A DNA stretch of 64,000 bases from G963668435 sp963668435 (GCA_963668435.2 CAXXSC010000001.1:1-64000); one strand, 5' to 3'. Shown: positions 1-8,887, counted from the first letter of the stretch. Made by a program: numbers and translations. The notes: generated from the sequence alone by a model not told the origin.

Positions 1-1
1 G

Positions 2-586
2 CTTAAAAATCTCGAAGAATACTATGTCAAGCACCGTGCCGCCGGATTCAAGCGCTGGGATACGAACAAGGGGCTGTCCGGTGACTATGACAAATATGTC
101 GAGCTCGGCGGCTATGAGCGCTACCGCAAGGTCAAGGACGATGTCGCGGCCCGCCGCGAATTCCTCAAGGAGGTCGGCAATCTCATGCGTCACGAGTCCT
201 GGATACACCGTGGGCTCGATAATGCCTACACGCTCAAGCCCGATATCAATATCATCGAAGGCATCATCTCCATGGACGGCAACGAGCACGGATGGTGGAA
301 TATCGGCGACGAACACCTGAGCAATATCGTTGTCGCTGGCTGCTCGCCATTCGAGGTGGATGCTGTCGGCAGCTATATCATGGGCCATGACCCGCGTGAG
401 ATATGGTATACCCGTATCGCGAAGGAAAAAGGCTACGGCGAATGCGATCCCGAAAAAATCGATATATATTTCATCTGTGAGAACGGCGACATCCGGAAAG
501 TGAAAAATCTTGCCGAGATCAAACGCCATCCCCTCGGCCTCAACTGGTCCCGCAGTGACAATCCCGAGGAACGCCTGTTCTGGTAG
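2..586 (+). CDS. DUF362 family protein, C-terminal part (5' end outside window)
   Basis: The reading frame is open from the first bases, so only the last 194 residues are visible. They show the DUF362 pattern: a buried stretch NIIEGIISMDG, then NIVVAGCSPFEVDAVGSYIMGHDP, then a C-terminal helix with GYGECDPEKI. DUF362 proteins are poorly characterised; some relatives carry ferredoxin-like 4Fe-4S clusters, but no cysteine cluster lies in this part. An in-frame ATG at 185 is internal, since homology-like sequence continues upstream of it. The gene stands alone at the left edge and is followed by a repeat-rich spacer. The family call is from memory of the conserved AVDAVxxxIMGxDP-like block. Confidence 0.7.
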   Translation, partial: LKNLEEYYVKHRAAGFKRWDTNKGLSGDYDKYVELGGYERYRKVKDDVAARREFLKEVGNLMRHESWIHRGLDNAYTLKPDINIIEGIISMDGNEHGWWNIGDEHLSNIVVAGCSPFEVDAVGSYIMGHDPREIWYTRIAKEKGYGECDPEKIDIYFICENGDIRKVKNLAEIKRHPLGLNWSRSDNPEERLFW

Positions 587-642
587 GATGGGAGAAGAGG
601 AAGAGAAGATATTGCGGGACAACCCGGAATTTCCCGGGTTTT

Positions 643-1002
643 CCCGCACCCTTTACTGGAAAGGGTCACGGACCCCTTTTTATATCCGTCATCCTGCGAT
701 GCCGGATGAAATCGTGCCTGCAGGTGATCCCGCGTACTCAGCGCAAGGTCGTGCAACACCCTTGTGCGGGAGAAACTGAATGAAACCGTCAGAAAAAGAA
801 AGCATCCGCTGATGCCCCGCATCCTTTCCCGGAAAGGGTCAGCGGACCCTTTATATATCCGTCATCCTGTGATGCCGGATGAAAAATGTGTCTGCAGGTG
901 ATCCCGCGCACTCAGCGCAAGGTTGTGTAACACCCTTGTGCGGAAGAAACTGAATGAAACCGTCAGAAAAAGAAAGCATCCGCTGATGCCCCGCACCCTT
1001 AC
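643..1002. repeat. Tandem direct repeat, ~173 bp unit, two copies plus a partial third
   Basis: Unit 1 starts at CCCGCACC (643), unit 2 at CCCGCATCC (816), and a truncated third start is seen at CCCGCACCC (990), giving 173-174 bp spacing. The units differ at only scattered positions. Each holds two small inverted repeats: an ACCCTTT/AAAGGGT hairpin and a CATCC/GGATG hairpin. This fills most of the 527-bp gap between the DUF362 gene and the methyltransferase; no gene is supported in it. A related 65-bp core recurs near 11537. Confidence 0.85.
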
Positions 1003-1113
1003 GTTTCTTTTACGGAAAACTAACGCAATCTGAGATATTTTCTTCGCAGACCGGCCCGTATATTACTATCAGATTAAAGATTGATAAGAACTTCCTGACA
1101 GGATCTGCGGGAC

Positions 1114-1620
1114 ATGCTGAAAATATTTCTCATTGTACTGTCGGCCATCGCGGCTGTCGCAGCGCTTATCTATCTGGTCAACCGTGTCAGCTACTCATTG
1201 ATGAAACGCAGGGTTCTGAATCAACGGACCTGGGGATTGAATATCTGCTGCGGGAAAACGGACGGCGGTGGGATCAATGTCGATATTGTCAGGCACACGG
1301 AACTTCCCAATCTGCATATTGTCGATGATATTTACCATCTGCCTTTCGAGACAGGCCAGTTCGAGCATGTTCTCTGTTCCCATACGATCGAACATATAGA
1401 GGATCCGGCCCTTTTCGACCGCGAGCTCAGACGGGTTGGGGGCTCGATCCTTTACATTGTGCCGCCGCTCTGGGATCTGGCCGCCGCGTTCAATATTGTC
1501 GAGCACCGCTGGCTGTTCCTGACTTTATCGAAAGAGCACGGAAGCCTGCCGAAATATATCCGTTTGCCGTTCGCCGACCTCTTTCACGAACTTATCGGCG
1601 GGCAGAAAATCCGGGCGTAA
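1114..1620 (+). CDS. Membrane-anchored SAM-dependent methyltransferase (class I, Methyltransf_11-like)
   Basis: The 168-residue product starts with a hydrophobic helix (about residues 3-22) that probably anchors it in the inner membrane. The rest is a compact Rossmann methyltransferase core: LNICCGKTDGGGINVDI resembles the glycine-rich SAM-binding loop followed by an acidic residue, and LPFETGQFEHVLCSHTIEHIEDP matches the motif II/post-II signature of type 11 methyltransferases. The substrate cannot be told. It is short for the family and lacks a large C-terminal domain. The ribosome site is weak. A clear hairpin terminator follows, so it looks monocistronic. Confidence 0.65.
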   Translation: MLKIFLIVLSAIAAVAALIYLVNRVSYSLMKRRVLNQRTWGLNICCGKTDGGGINVDIVRHTELPNLHIVDDIYHLPFETGQFEHVLCSHTIEHIEDPALFDRELRRVGGSILYIVPPLWDLAAAFNIVEHRWLFLTLSKEHGSLPKYIRLPFADLFHELIGGQKIRA

Positions 1621-1675
1621 AGTGCTGGACAGAAGGCGTTTCAGCCAGTAGAAATATCCGGAATCGTTACATATA

Positions 1676-1708
1676 AAAAGCTCCCCAAATGAGAGGAGCT
1701 TTTTATTT
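1676..1708 (+). terminator. Rho-independent terminator after the methyltransferase
   Basis: AAAGCTCC and GGAGCTTT form an 8-bp stem around a 10-base loop, followed by TTTATTTATT. It sits 55 bases after the methyltransferase stop codon. Confidence 0.8.
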
Positions 1709-1773
1709 ATTGATAAAGCATCTTTCTGAATGTAAACGGAAATAGCGACTGTAAAATCTCTGCTGCCAACCTT

Positions 1774-1863
1774 AACTCACCCCTTGATCCCCTCTCTTTA
1801 AAAGAGAGGGGAAGCGCCCGCAATCGTCTGGTTTGTCAATGGTTTAAGTGCGAGGGGTGAGTT
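1774..1863. repeat. Palindromic intergenic element
   Basis: Outer arms AACTCACCCCT and AGGGGTGAGTT are perfect inverted repeats. Just inside the left arm is a perfect 10-bp hairpin, CCCCTCTCTT/AAGAGAGGGG (1789-1811). The element lies between the methyltransferase terminator and the end of the Ldh-family gene. Similar 'cctcaccccttgatcccctctc' units are common dispersed spacers in bacterial genomes, but no second copy was seen here. Confidence 0.6.
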
Positions 1864-1923
1864 CCGGGCAAGGTGGGGATGTTCAAAATATCCGATCCCT
1901 GATTCCTTTGACTGCAGATTCAA

Positions 1924-3006
1924 TTACAGTGCAATCCTGAACTCGCCGCCGATCTCCTTAAGCTGCTCATAGGTCTTTTTCAGGAGCGGGATGCCGTTTT
2001 TGCGATGATAATCCTCCTGCTCGAACTCTTTCTGTCCGGCGAACCAGACACGCTCACCGCCCTCGGCAACAGGGCAGTTGCGAAGTCCCTCGAGCATATT
2101 GTCCATGTCATGTTTGAAATCGGCGGGATCGCGGAACATGTCGATCCTTATCGCGCCGAAGAAATGGCCGACCCGAGCCGAGGAAGTCTCGGTGTCGCAG
2201 AGTCCGGGCCCGAACGCCTGTCCCGACAGGAGCGAGCAGAGGATGTCCACCATGACCGCGAGACCGTAGCCCTTGTGGCCGCCGAAATTTTCGCCCTCGC
2301 CGCCGAGCGGGAGGATGCCGCCGCCGATACGGTTGAACATGTCGACCAGCAGTGATGACGGGTCTTTAGCGGTTTTGCCGCTTTTGTCGACTGCCCAGCC
2401 TGCGGGAAGGTCTTTTTCGAGACGGTCATAGACCTCGACCTTGCCGCGGGTGACTACCGTGGTTGACATGTCGAGGACGAACGCACGTTCTTTATCCGCA
2501 GGTGCGGCGAATGCGAGCGGATTGGTGCCGAACATGACCTGCCGTCCGAACGTGGGCACGCCGAGCGCCGCAGTATTGGTCATGGCGATGCCGATCATGT
2601 CGTGCTCTAGGGCCATCATTGCGTAGTAGCTGGCGATGCCGAAATGATTTGATTCCCGGACTGATCCGAAAGCCGCACCGGTGTCGCGGGCCTTACTGAT
2701 GATTGATTTCATGGCATTCACACTGACCGGCGCACCCATGCCCCCGGCGGCGTCGATCACAAGCGATGACGGTGTTTCCCGAAGGCGTTTAACGGGGGCA
2801 TCTGTCAGCATGAGACCGCTCTTGAGGCCGTTGACATAGCGCCAGAGACGGGCGATGCCGTGGGAGGGTATCCCCCGGAGGTCGGCTGTCACCAGCACGT
2901 CGGCAGCGCAGACCGCGTCGTCCTCTGTGAGCCCCAGCGCGATGAAAACATCCCTCGTGAAATTGACAAGCGTATCGAAATCGATAGTGACTGTTGCAGT
3001 ATCCAT
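1924..3006 (-). CDS. Ldh family NAD(P)-dependent oxidoreductase (malate/L-lactate/ureidoglycolate dehydrogenase type)
   Basis: The 360-residue protein has the fold-defining blocks of the AllD/ComC/YlbC family: RGIPSHGIARLWRYV near residue 45, SVRESNHFGIASYYAMMAL with the catalytic-type His, TNTAALGVPTFGRQVMFGTNPLAFAAP for nicotinamide binding, and GGHKGYGLAVMVDIL. These enzymes oxidise 2-hydroxyacids with NAD(P)+; the exact substrate is not readable. The frame extends upstream, but the ATG at 3006 is preferred because AGGGGA lies 7 bases before it. It is a single minus-strand gene. Confidence 0.85.
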   Translation of the reverse strand: MDTATVTIDFDTLVNFTRDVFIALGLTEDDAVCAADVLVTADLRGIPSHGIARLWRYVNGLKSGLMLTDAPVKRLRETPSSLVIDAAGGMGAPVSVNAMKSIISKARDTGAAFGSVRESNHFGIASYYAMMALEHDMIGIAMTNTAALGVPTFGRQVMFGTNPLAFAAPADKERAFVLDMSTTVVTRGKVEVYDRLEKDLPAGWAVDKSGKTAKDPSSLLVDMFNRIGGGILPLGGEGENFGGHKGYGLAVMVDILCSLLSGQAFGPGLCDTETSSARVGHFFGAIRIDMFRDPADFKHDMDNMLEGLRNCPVAEGGERVWFAGQKEFEQEDYHRKNGIPLLKKTYEQLKEIGGEFRIAL

Positions 3007-3281
3007 ATGAAATCCCCTGAAAAGACTGTCCGCGTTTCGTATTGATGACAACATATGCTCTCAATGCGAGGATATCAAGGCGAAATGAGTACGATAGAGA
3101 GACAATGCGGCTTTTGGTGACGTTCTGGCATGACAAAACGTCATGGAGGCGTTTGTAGGAGTGGGCCGTCAAGTCTGCGGATGGCCGTTTTTCGGGGGCT
3201 GACATGCGATTTTCAGTTTCGGCACGTATTTTGCGTCATTAATATTCCAGAAAAAACGCTCCACACCAGCCCAGTGAAGCG

Positions 3282-3477
3282 CCTGCCGGAAACATGCTGT
3301 AAGCACTGAAGGCAGGAATAATAAAAGAGCGGGTCATCTGACTGCACGGCTGCCATTTGCCTAACCATAGACATCACCCGATCCCTCAAATGGCTGCCGG
3401 CGGTTATATCGCTGCACGATGTGCCCGCTCTTTTATAGTATTCAGCCCACGCGCCTGGATTTCCGGGCTTTTTTTAT
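3282..3477 (+). ncRNA. Candidate structured RNA with terminal hairpin (possibly 6S-like in shape)
   Basis: Three nested or adjacent helices can be drawn. CCTGCC/GGCAGG closes 3282-3316. ATAAAAGAGCGGG at 3321 pairs perfectly with CCCGCTCTTTTAT at 3424, continues through CATC/GATG, then after an asymmetric 9/19-base bubble a 12-base helix (GGCTGCCATTTG at 3348, CAAATGGCTGCC at 3387, one mismatch) closes a 27-base loop. Finally AGCCC/GGGCT (3444-3469) runs into seven T, a plus-strand terminator with no plus-strand gene upstream. A rod with a central bubble recalls 6S RNA, but no 6S sequence motif was recognised; a MITE with 13-bp terminal repeats is an alternative. Confidence 0.35.
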
Positions 3478-4901
3478 TCCACCGATGTCATGGGAACTAT
3501 CACCTCGCAGGGTTTTCTCAGCTTGCGCCAGAGATTGTCCATGGGGTCGAATTTTGTCTCCATGTCGAACTCGTACATGACATAGGCGTTTTTTTCATAG
3601 TAGGATGAGCCCTCTGGTATGGTGATCAGCCGTGATTTTATGGTGTCGGTGTCAACGCCGTTGATGATCCGGTATGAGTAGACCAGACTTCGGAACCAGT
3701 AGAGCGCCCCGCCGTGCTGGCTGATCACGGTATGGGAGTTGTAGATCGGCGAGGGTTCGCCGGTCAGGGCGTTGACATTTTTGTGATCGAGCCGGATGCT
3801 GCCGAATCCGTAGCCGTTCTCCATATGCGCGAAACTGACCCAGGACATGTTCGGCGGCAGTGCGCTGCCGAGAGCGTGGTGATCGAGCCGGGCGTCATGG
3901 AAAATCGGGGTGCCGCCCATTTCACCATCGTGGCCCTCCATCAGGTCTGGTGTCCTGTTGCGCCAGCCCGCGTGAGTGAAATCCTCTGTTTTGAACGTGA
4001 ACTCGTCATTTCTGATCGCGAATGTTTTCGTTGTCTTTTTCGCCTCGATATAGGATTCCATGATAAAATACGGCAGTCCGGCATAGAAACGGTAGTACAC
4101 GTCCATATAGACGGTGTCCTGTCCGGGGATGAGCTGTTTGCGCCTGACCGAGAAGAATATCGGGCCGTCCTCGATTACGGTGTCCGGTTTCTCGAAATGA
4201 TGGGCGTACCACCACCGGTAGCCTGTCGTGGGGAAATCATCCGGGACTACGATGAAATCGGGATTCCAGTGCATGTCGCCCCAGCTGATGCTAAACGAGG
4301 GTTTTGTGGCGAATTTATAGTCGATCTGCACAATCTGGCCGCTTTTTTCGCCGGTGAGAATGCTGTAGCCCGTGTTGTCGATATTGTATTTCACGCCGCT
4401 GCCGTCGACATTGAGCACACTTTTATATTTTGGCTTCCGAGCTTTCGGGTTGTCGAGCAGGGCGCATAAACGGATCGTTTCGTAGGCGGGAATATCGAGA
4501 AAAAAAGCGACACGCATCCGGATGAAAACGGTGTTCTGATCCATTTTCTCGGAAGAATCGAACTCCCGGCGGGGTGTCGATGGCTGTATATGGAATGCCT
4601 GTGAGGGGATTTCTGTCATGGCGCCATTGTCATTGAGGCGCACAATGCGGAGTTCGCGGCGGATATTATCCTCGACCGCTGCCCTTTTGCCGTCACGCAC
4701 GGGCTGGAAGAACTGTATTTCGCAGTCTATAGGCTCATTGATACGGTCGATGCCGGCCCTTTCCTGGACTATGATGTCCTGTTTCAGGTTCCAGCCGGAC
4801 CAGTCGGCGGCCTCCACTGCAGAGAACGGCATGACGACACTCAAAATGACGAACATGAACAGTACGGCGACGCGGCCGCTGACACAGGTTTTCACAGGCA
4901 T
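3474..4901 (-). CDS. Secreted protein of unknown function, first of a tandem pair
   Basis: The 475-residue protein starts at the ATG at 4901, which has GAGGGAG six bases upstream; the frame runs further but that part is not needed. Residues about 10-32 form a Sec signal peptide ending AVEA-ADW. The mature part looks beta-rich, with aromatic blocks such as MHWNPDFIVVPDDFP, GYRWWYAHHFEKPD, FFSVRRKQLIPGQDT and HAGWRNRTPDLMEGHDGE that are shared with the next gene. No catalytic motif was recognised. The opening 'VQERAGIDRxNEP' resembles the start of beta-sandwich glycan-active proteins, but this is only an impression. It lies near TonB-like, Sel1 and PL11 genes, suggesting an envelope or glycan role. 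Confidence 0.7.
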   Translation of the reverse strand: MPVKTCVSGRVAVLFMFVILSVVMPFSAVEAADWSGWNLKQDIIVQERAGIDRINEPIDCEIQFFQPVRDGKRAAVEDNIRRELRIVRLNDNGAMTEIPSQAFHIQPSTPRREFDSSEKMDQNTVFIRMRVAFFLDIPAYETIRLCALLDNPKARKPKYKSVLNVDGSGVKYNIDNTGYSILTGEKSGQIVQIDYKFATKPSFSISWGDMHWNPDFIVVPDDFPTTGYRWWYAHHFEKPDTVIEDGPIFFSVRRKQLIPGQDTVYMDVYYRFYAGLPYFIMESYIEAKKTTKTFAIRNDEFTFKTEDFTHAGWRNRTPDLMEGHDGEMGGTPIFHDARLDHHALGSALPPNMSWVSFAHMENGYGFGSIRLDHKNVNALTGEPSPIYNSHTVISQHGGALYWFRSLVYSYRIINGVDTDTIKSRLITIPEGSSYYEKNAYVMYEFDMETKFDPMDNLWRKLRKPCEVIVPMTSVE

Positions 4902-5060
4902 GGCATCTCCCTCTTGCATGGTTGTATGTGCTATCCTAATCAATGACATTGTGTAGCTGTATGCAAGTAGAATATACTGCCGCAGTCCCGTTGGGGCGGG
5001 ATAGACGAGGGGGTGTGAACCGTGCTGTATGTTTTTTGAGCGTGAAAAATAGGGACATAT

Positions 5061-5103
5061 AAAAGCGGCAGGTGCAGTCCTTTTGAGGGGCACCTGCTGC
5101 CGG
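5061..5103 (-). terminator. Terminator after the second secreted paralogue
   Basis: On the minus strand CGGCAGCAGGTGC pairs with GCACCTGCCG (two-base bulge) and is followed by CTTTTATAT. It lies 19 bases after the stop codon at 5122 and separates the two tandem paralogues. Confidence 0.6.
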
Positions 5104-5121
5104 AAATTTCAGCAACTCTGA

Positions 5122-6510
5122 TCAGTCACCCATAATTTTGACTTTGCACGGTTTTCTGAGCTGCTGCCAGAGTGAGTCGATGCCCACGTAAGGGTGATCT
5201 GTGTCGAACTCGTACATGAGATAGGCGTTTTTCTCGTAGTAGGATGAGCCTTTCGGAACATCGACGAGGAAACTGCGTACGGTGTCGGAATCCACCCCGG
5301 AACTTCCCCGAGGCGAATAGATGAGGCTTCTGAACCAGTAAAGCCCCTCGTCGTGTTCACTGATCACGGTGTGCGAATTGTAGAGCGGCGAGGGTTCGCC
5401 GGTGAGGACATTTTTATTTTCGAAATCGAGGCGGATGCTCCCAACCGCGTATCCGTTCTCCGGGTGCGCGAGGCTTATCCATGCGATATTCGGCGGAAGG
5501 CTGCTGCCGAGGACATGGCCGCCGACACGGGTGCTCTGGTAGAGACCGGTGGAGCCGATCTCGCCGTCATGGCCCTCCATCATGTCGGGTGTCCGGTTCC
5601 GCCAGCCCGCATGGGTGAAATCGGTTCGCCCGAACGCGAGTTCATCGTTACGGATCGCGAATGTCTTCGTATCTTTTTTCGCTACGATATGTGATTCCAT
5701 GATGAAATAGGGTAGGCCGGCATAGAAACGGTAGTAGACCTCCATCCAGGCGGTGTCCTGCCCCGGAATGAGCTGTTTGCGCCTGACCGAGAAGAATACC
5801 GGGCCGGATTCCGTTTCCGTGTCGGGCTTGTCGAAGTGATGGGCGTACCACCAGGTGTAGCCAGTGCTGGGGAAATCCTCGGGCACGACGATGAAATCTG
5901 GATTCCAGTGAAGGGTGCCGTATTTGAAACGGAATGAGGGTTTTGTGGCGAATTTCAGGTCGATCTGGTCGATCTGGCCGCTCATTTTTTCCGTGAGAAT
6001 GCGGAATTTATCGTTTGTGACCGTGAATTCGACTCCCTCACCGCTGACTGAAAGGTCGCTTTCGTATCTGGCCGCTTTTGCCGACTGGTTGTCGAGCAGC
6101 ACTGTGAACTCTCTGGATTCGTAGGCCTTGAGATCGACGAAAAAGGCGATCCTGATCCTGACCGGCACACTGGGAGCATCCGCTTTCGTCCTCGTGTTGC
6201 GGCGGATGTCGAAAGCCTGGACCGGTAGCGCTTTGTCTGTGTTGTCGACAAGCCTGATCTCGCGGCTGATATCGGCCTCGAGTGTGGATTGATCGGCGTT
6301 TCGCACAGGCTGGCTGAACTGGATCTCGCATTCTACTGGCTCGTGTGCGCGATCGATGCCTTCTGTTTCCTGGACAAGCACCGTCTGCTGCTGTTTCCAG
6401 TTTGCCCAATCGGCGGCATCGGCATGATCCGCGATAGCAAGGGCCGCAAAAATCAGGAATATGTGGACGATGAATATGTGTCTCACGTGGACTGCTTTTT
6501 CTGCCTGCAT
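5122..6510 (-). CDS. Secreted protein of unknown function, second of a tandem pair
   Basis: This 462-residue protein is closely related along its whole length to the product of 3474-4901. Shared blocks include LHWNPDFIVVPEDFPSTGY, WWYAHHFDKPDT, FFSVRRKQLIPGQDT, VYYRFYAGLPYFIMES and GSSYYEKNAY. The start at 6510 follows GGAGGGATTC, and the N-terminus is a Sec signal peptide ending ADHADA-ADW. The pair arose by tandem duplication; the first half has drifted more than the second, so the conserved WW/HH/RRK region probably holds the functional surface. Function is unknown. Confidence 0.7.
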   Translation of the reverse strand: MQAEKAVHVRHIFIVHIFLIFAALAIADHADAADWANWKQQQTVLVQETEGIDRAHEPVECEIQFSQPVRNADQSTLEADISREIRLVDNTDKALPVQAFDIRRNTRTKADAPSVPVRIRIAFFVDLKAYESREFTVLLDNQSAKAARYESDLSVSGEGVEFTVTNDKFRILTEKMSGQIDQIDLKFATKPSFRFKYGTLHWNPDFIVVPEDFPSTGYTWWYAHHFDKPDTETESGPVFFSVRRKQLIPGQDTAWMEVYYRFYAGLPYFIMESHIVAKKDTKTFAIRNDELAFGRTDFTHAGWRNRTPDMMEGHDGEIGSTGLYQSTRVGGHVLGSSLPPNIAWISLAHPENGYAVGSIRLDFENKNVLTGEPSPLYNSHTVISEHDEGLYWFRSLIYSPRGSSGVDSDTVRSFLVDVPKGSSYYEKNAYLMYEFDTDHPYVGIDSLWQQLRKPCKVKIMGD

Positions 6511-6595
6511 GAATCCCTCCCGTATGATTGAATGCGTGAATAGGATCAATCAATGGCATGGTTTCGGTTCAGGCAAGAAGAATATTTCTATGCAG

Positions 6596-7759
6596 CTATT
6601 CAGGGATTTGTATGGTCGGCTGTGCTGATTTTTTCCATCTGCCGCTCAGGGAATCGGGGATGATAATCTTGCGGAGCGTTGGATCGTAACAGACCGTAAT
6701 GAGCTTGGCGAGCCTCATACGCGTATTCATGTCGTATTCGGCCGTGTCGGCGGCAGCGGTTTCCAGGTTAGTGAGAACAGTGTCACGCGGGAAAGCCGCA
6801 CGGAAAACAAGACGGCCTTCGACTTTGAGCCCGTCCGCAAGGCCGCGCTGATACATACCGGTGAGATAGGACTGGCTGGTTTCGGCTTTCTGTGCTCCCG
6901 CCGAGGCGATAAAGATGCGGTCGTCCCGGGACATCCTCAGGAAATCGAGGAGCCCGTCCCGCCACATCAGTATGAGGAAACGGACATCTTTCTCGGAGAT
7001 GCTCGCGAAATGCGTCCGCAGCATATCGTCGACCTGCCCCTGATGGGCGCCGTCCTGAATGTCCCAGACAATCGATTTTCCCGCGTGCTTAATGACAGGA
7101 AAAACTGCCAGGAGGCCACCTGCCGGTATGCCGAAGATATCGGGTTCGAAATCACGGCGCTCGTCACGGTATTCTTCCGGCGGGAGGCCCTTGCTGTTGG
7201 TCTTTGCCTTTCTTCCGCTCGGCCTGAGAGCGTAGGGTGTTCCCTCGAAAAGTGTCAGACCCCGCTGGAATGCTGTCAGGTTGGAGCTGTCCGCATTGGC
7301 GCGTGCAATCAACGAGGTGTCGGCATAGGCCCGGGTGAGATCACCGTCCTCCCAGGGCGTAAACACCTTTTCCTGCGGGCTGTCAGGTTCGATATTGTGT
7401 GATGGTTCTGTGGGAGGATTGGCGGCGTGTTCTTGTGTGAGATCATTGTTATTAGCTTGTGCCGGATAGCTTTCAGTCTGCGGGTCTCCGGTGGCAGGTG
7501 ACAGCTCTGGGAGGGCGTGTGTATCTATGGGGTTTTGCGGCGAGGATTCCGGGATGTCTATTTCCTCGGCAGGAGGTGTAAGGGCAGGCACATCGACAGC
7601 CGGAGAGTCAATGATACTGGACAGGAAAAGCTCGTGATACACGATGGCAGGCGGCTGTTCACTTTCAAAACGGAACATGATAAAGAATGCGGCGAGGAGG
7701 CAGTGAAAGAGTATCGAAACAATCATTGCTGAGCGCAGCGCTGTCTTTCTTCGATACAT
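6596..7759 (-). CDS. TonB-like single-pass envelope protein
   Basis: The start at 7759 follows GGAGG with 7-base spacing; the longer frame upstream has no ribosome site. The 387-residue product has a short basic N-terminus (MYRRKTALRS), one membrane helix (about 12-30), then a long Pro/Glu/Ser/Asn-rich linker (about 45-125) and a globular C-terminal domain of about 200 residues. This is the architecture of TonB and related periplasm-spanning proteins. The C-terminal block with LPDSLSGRWKKSAQPTIQIPE-like ending is not a clear TonB_C domain, so partner and substrate are open. It is transcribed away from the Sel1 genes. Confidence 0.5.
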   Translation of the reverse strand: MYRRKTALRSAMIVSILFHCLLAAFFIMFRFESEQPPAIVYHELFLSSIIDSPAVDVPALTPPAEEIDIPESSPQNPIDTHALPELSPATGDPQTESYPAQANNNDLTQEHAANPPTEPSHNIEPDSPQEKVFTPWEDGDLTRAYADTSLIARANADSSNLTAFQRGLTLFEGTPYALRPSGRKAKTNSKGLPPEEYRDERRDFEPDIFGIPAGGLLAVFPVIKHAGKSIVWDIQDGAHQGQVDDMLRTHFASISEKDVRFLILMWRDGLLDFLRMSRDDRIFIASAGAQKAETSQSYLTGMYQRGLADGLKVEGRLVFRAAFPRDTVLTNLETAAADTAEYDMNTRMRLAKLITVCYDPTLRKIIIPDSLSGRWKKSAQPTIQIPE

Positions 7760-8000
7760 TATATATCCTCCATGCACCTGATGATAAGGAATTATCTTTA
7801 ATAAAATGACGAATCGCGATATTGTCAAGGAGCTTCCCGAAATGACGTCTCTATCAACGATAAGACGTATGAACCGACAGCCGGGTTTGAAAAAAATGAT
7901 GGAAAATACATGTTTCGATTGCATTAGGTGTCGGGAAGGCTTAGCTTTTGCCCAGATAAAAAGAGATAAATTTTCCATTCGCACGAAGGAGATGTCACAG

Positions 8001-8825
8001 GTGAAGCGCATGATCTCGGCTTTGATGGTCATTTTGTTGTCTGTTCCGATGTTTTCAGGATGTGGAGGGGCCTCACGTTTTGCAGGTGAGGATGTCGAAA
8101 GCTATCTGTCCTATGTCGCTGAATATGAAAACACGGTGAAAATCCATCCGGGCTCGTTGTTCCGGGCTTGGTTTGCATCTGATGGTGAGGCGGCAGGTCA
8201 TGTGCAGTCGTGGATCGACGGTGCAGAATCCGGCGATGCGAAAGCCGCATTCCTTGCGGGCGGAGCATATTATTTTGGTTGTGCTGTAGAAAAGGATTAT
8301 GTTACAGCCGCGTCTTATTACCGCAGGGCGGCTGACAAAGGGTATGCGCCCGCGCAGTTCGCATTGGGCAAGATGCTCGACGAGTCAGAGGGCGTGAAAA
8401 AAGACCAGGCCGCTGCAGTGGAACTCTACCGCAAGTCAGCCGAACAGGGCTATGCTCCCGCGCAGTACAGCCTTGCCACGGCGCTGTACTGGGGACGTGG
8501 TATAGCAAAAGACCTCGCCGCATCGGCCGAGTGGCTGACAAAGGCCGCGGAGGCTGGGCATGCCGATGCCGAAACACTCCTCGGCTGCCGATATCATTAT
8601 GGAGAAGGCGTCGATAAAGACCTTGAAACCGCCGCACGTTATTTCCGCAGTGCCGCCGGCAAAGGCCATGCCTGGGCGCAGTATCGTATTGGGATGGCTT
8701 ATCGTGACGGCGCCGGTGTTGAGAAAAACAGGGACGAAGCCGTAAAATGGTTTAAAATGGGTGCACGCCAGCACAGCGACCGTTCTATGGTGCAGATGCT
8801 CCAGCATGGCGAAAGCTGGCGGTAA
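8001..8825 (+). CDS. Sel1-repeat lipoprotein, first of a tandem pair
   Basis: GTG at 8001 is chosen because GAAGGAG lies ten bases upstream and it yields a compact lipoprotein signal (MKRMISALMVILLSVPMFSGC); ATG at 7992 directly abuts that ribosome site, and ATG at 8010 is the next alternative. After the lipidated Cys comes a linker with ESYLSYVAEYENTVKIHPGSLFRAWF, then five Sel1 repeats (alpha-alpha solenoid, GxGVxKDxxxAxxWxxKAAExG pattern). Sel1 lipoproteins usually act as protein-protein scaffolds at the envelope. The gene duplicates the next one. Confidence 0.8.
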   Translation: MKRMISALMVILLSVPMFSGCGGASRFAGEDVESYLSYVAEYENTVKIHPGSLFRAWFASDGEAAGHVQSWIDGAESGDAKAAFLAGGAYYFGCAVEKDYVTAASYYRRAADKGYAPAQFALGKMLDESEGVKKDQAAAVELYRKSAEQGYAPAQYSLATALYWGRGIAKDLAASAEWLTKAAEAGHADAETLLGCRYHYGEGVDKDLETAARYFRSAAGKGHAWAQYRIGMAYRDGAGVEKNRDEAVKWFKMGARQHSDRSMVQMLQHGESWR

Positions 8826-8887
8826 CCGCTTGAAAAATGAATGAATAAGTAAAATACAAACTTAAATGAAACATGAATGGAGGACAC

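Noticed and set aside
433..822. 129-codon minus-strand frame across the tandem repeat
   Set aside because: It translates repeat DNA and the 3' end of the DUF362 gene; no conserved protein feature.
643..1002. Possible CRISPR array
   Set aside because: The units are 173 bp with no alternating short repeats and spacers, and no cas gene is near.
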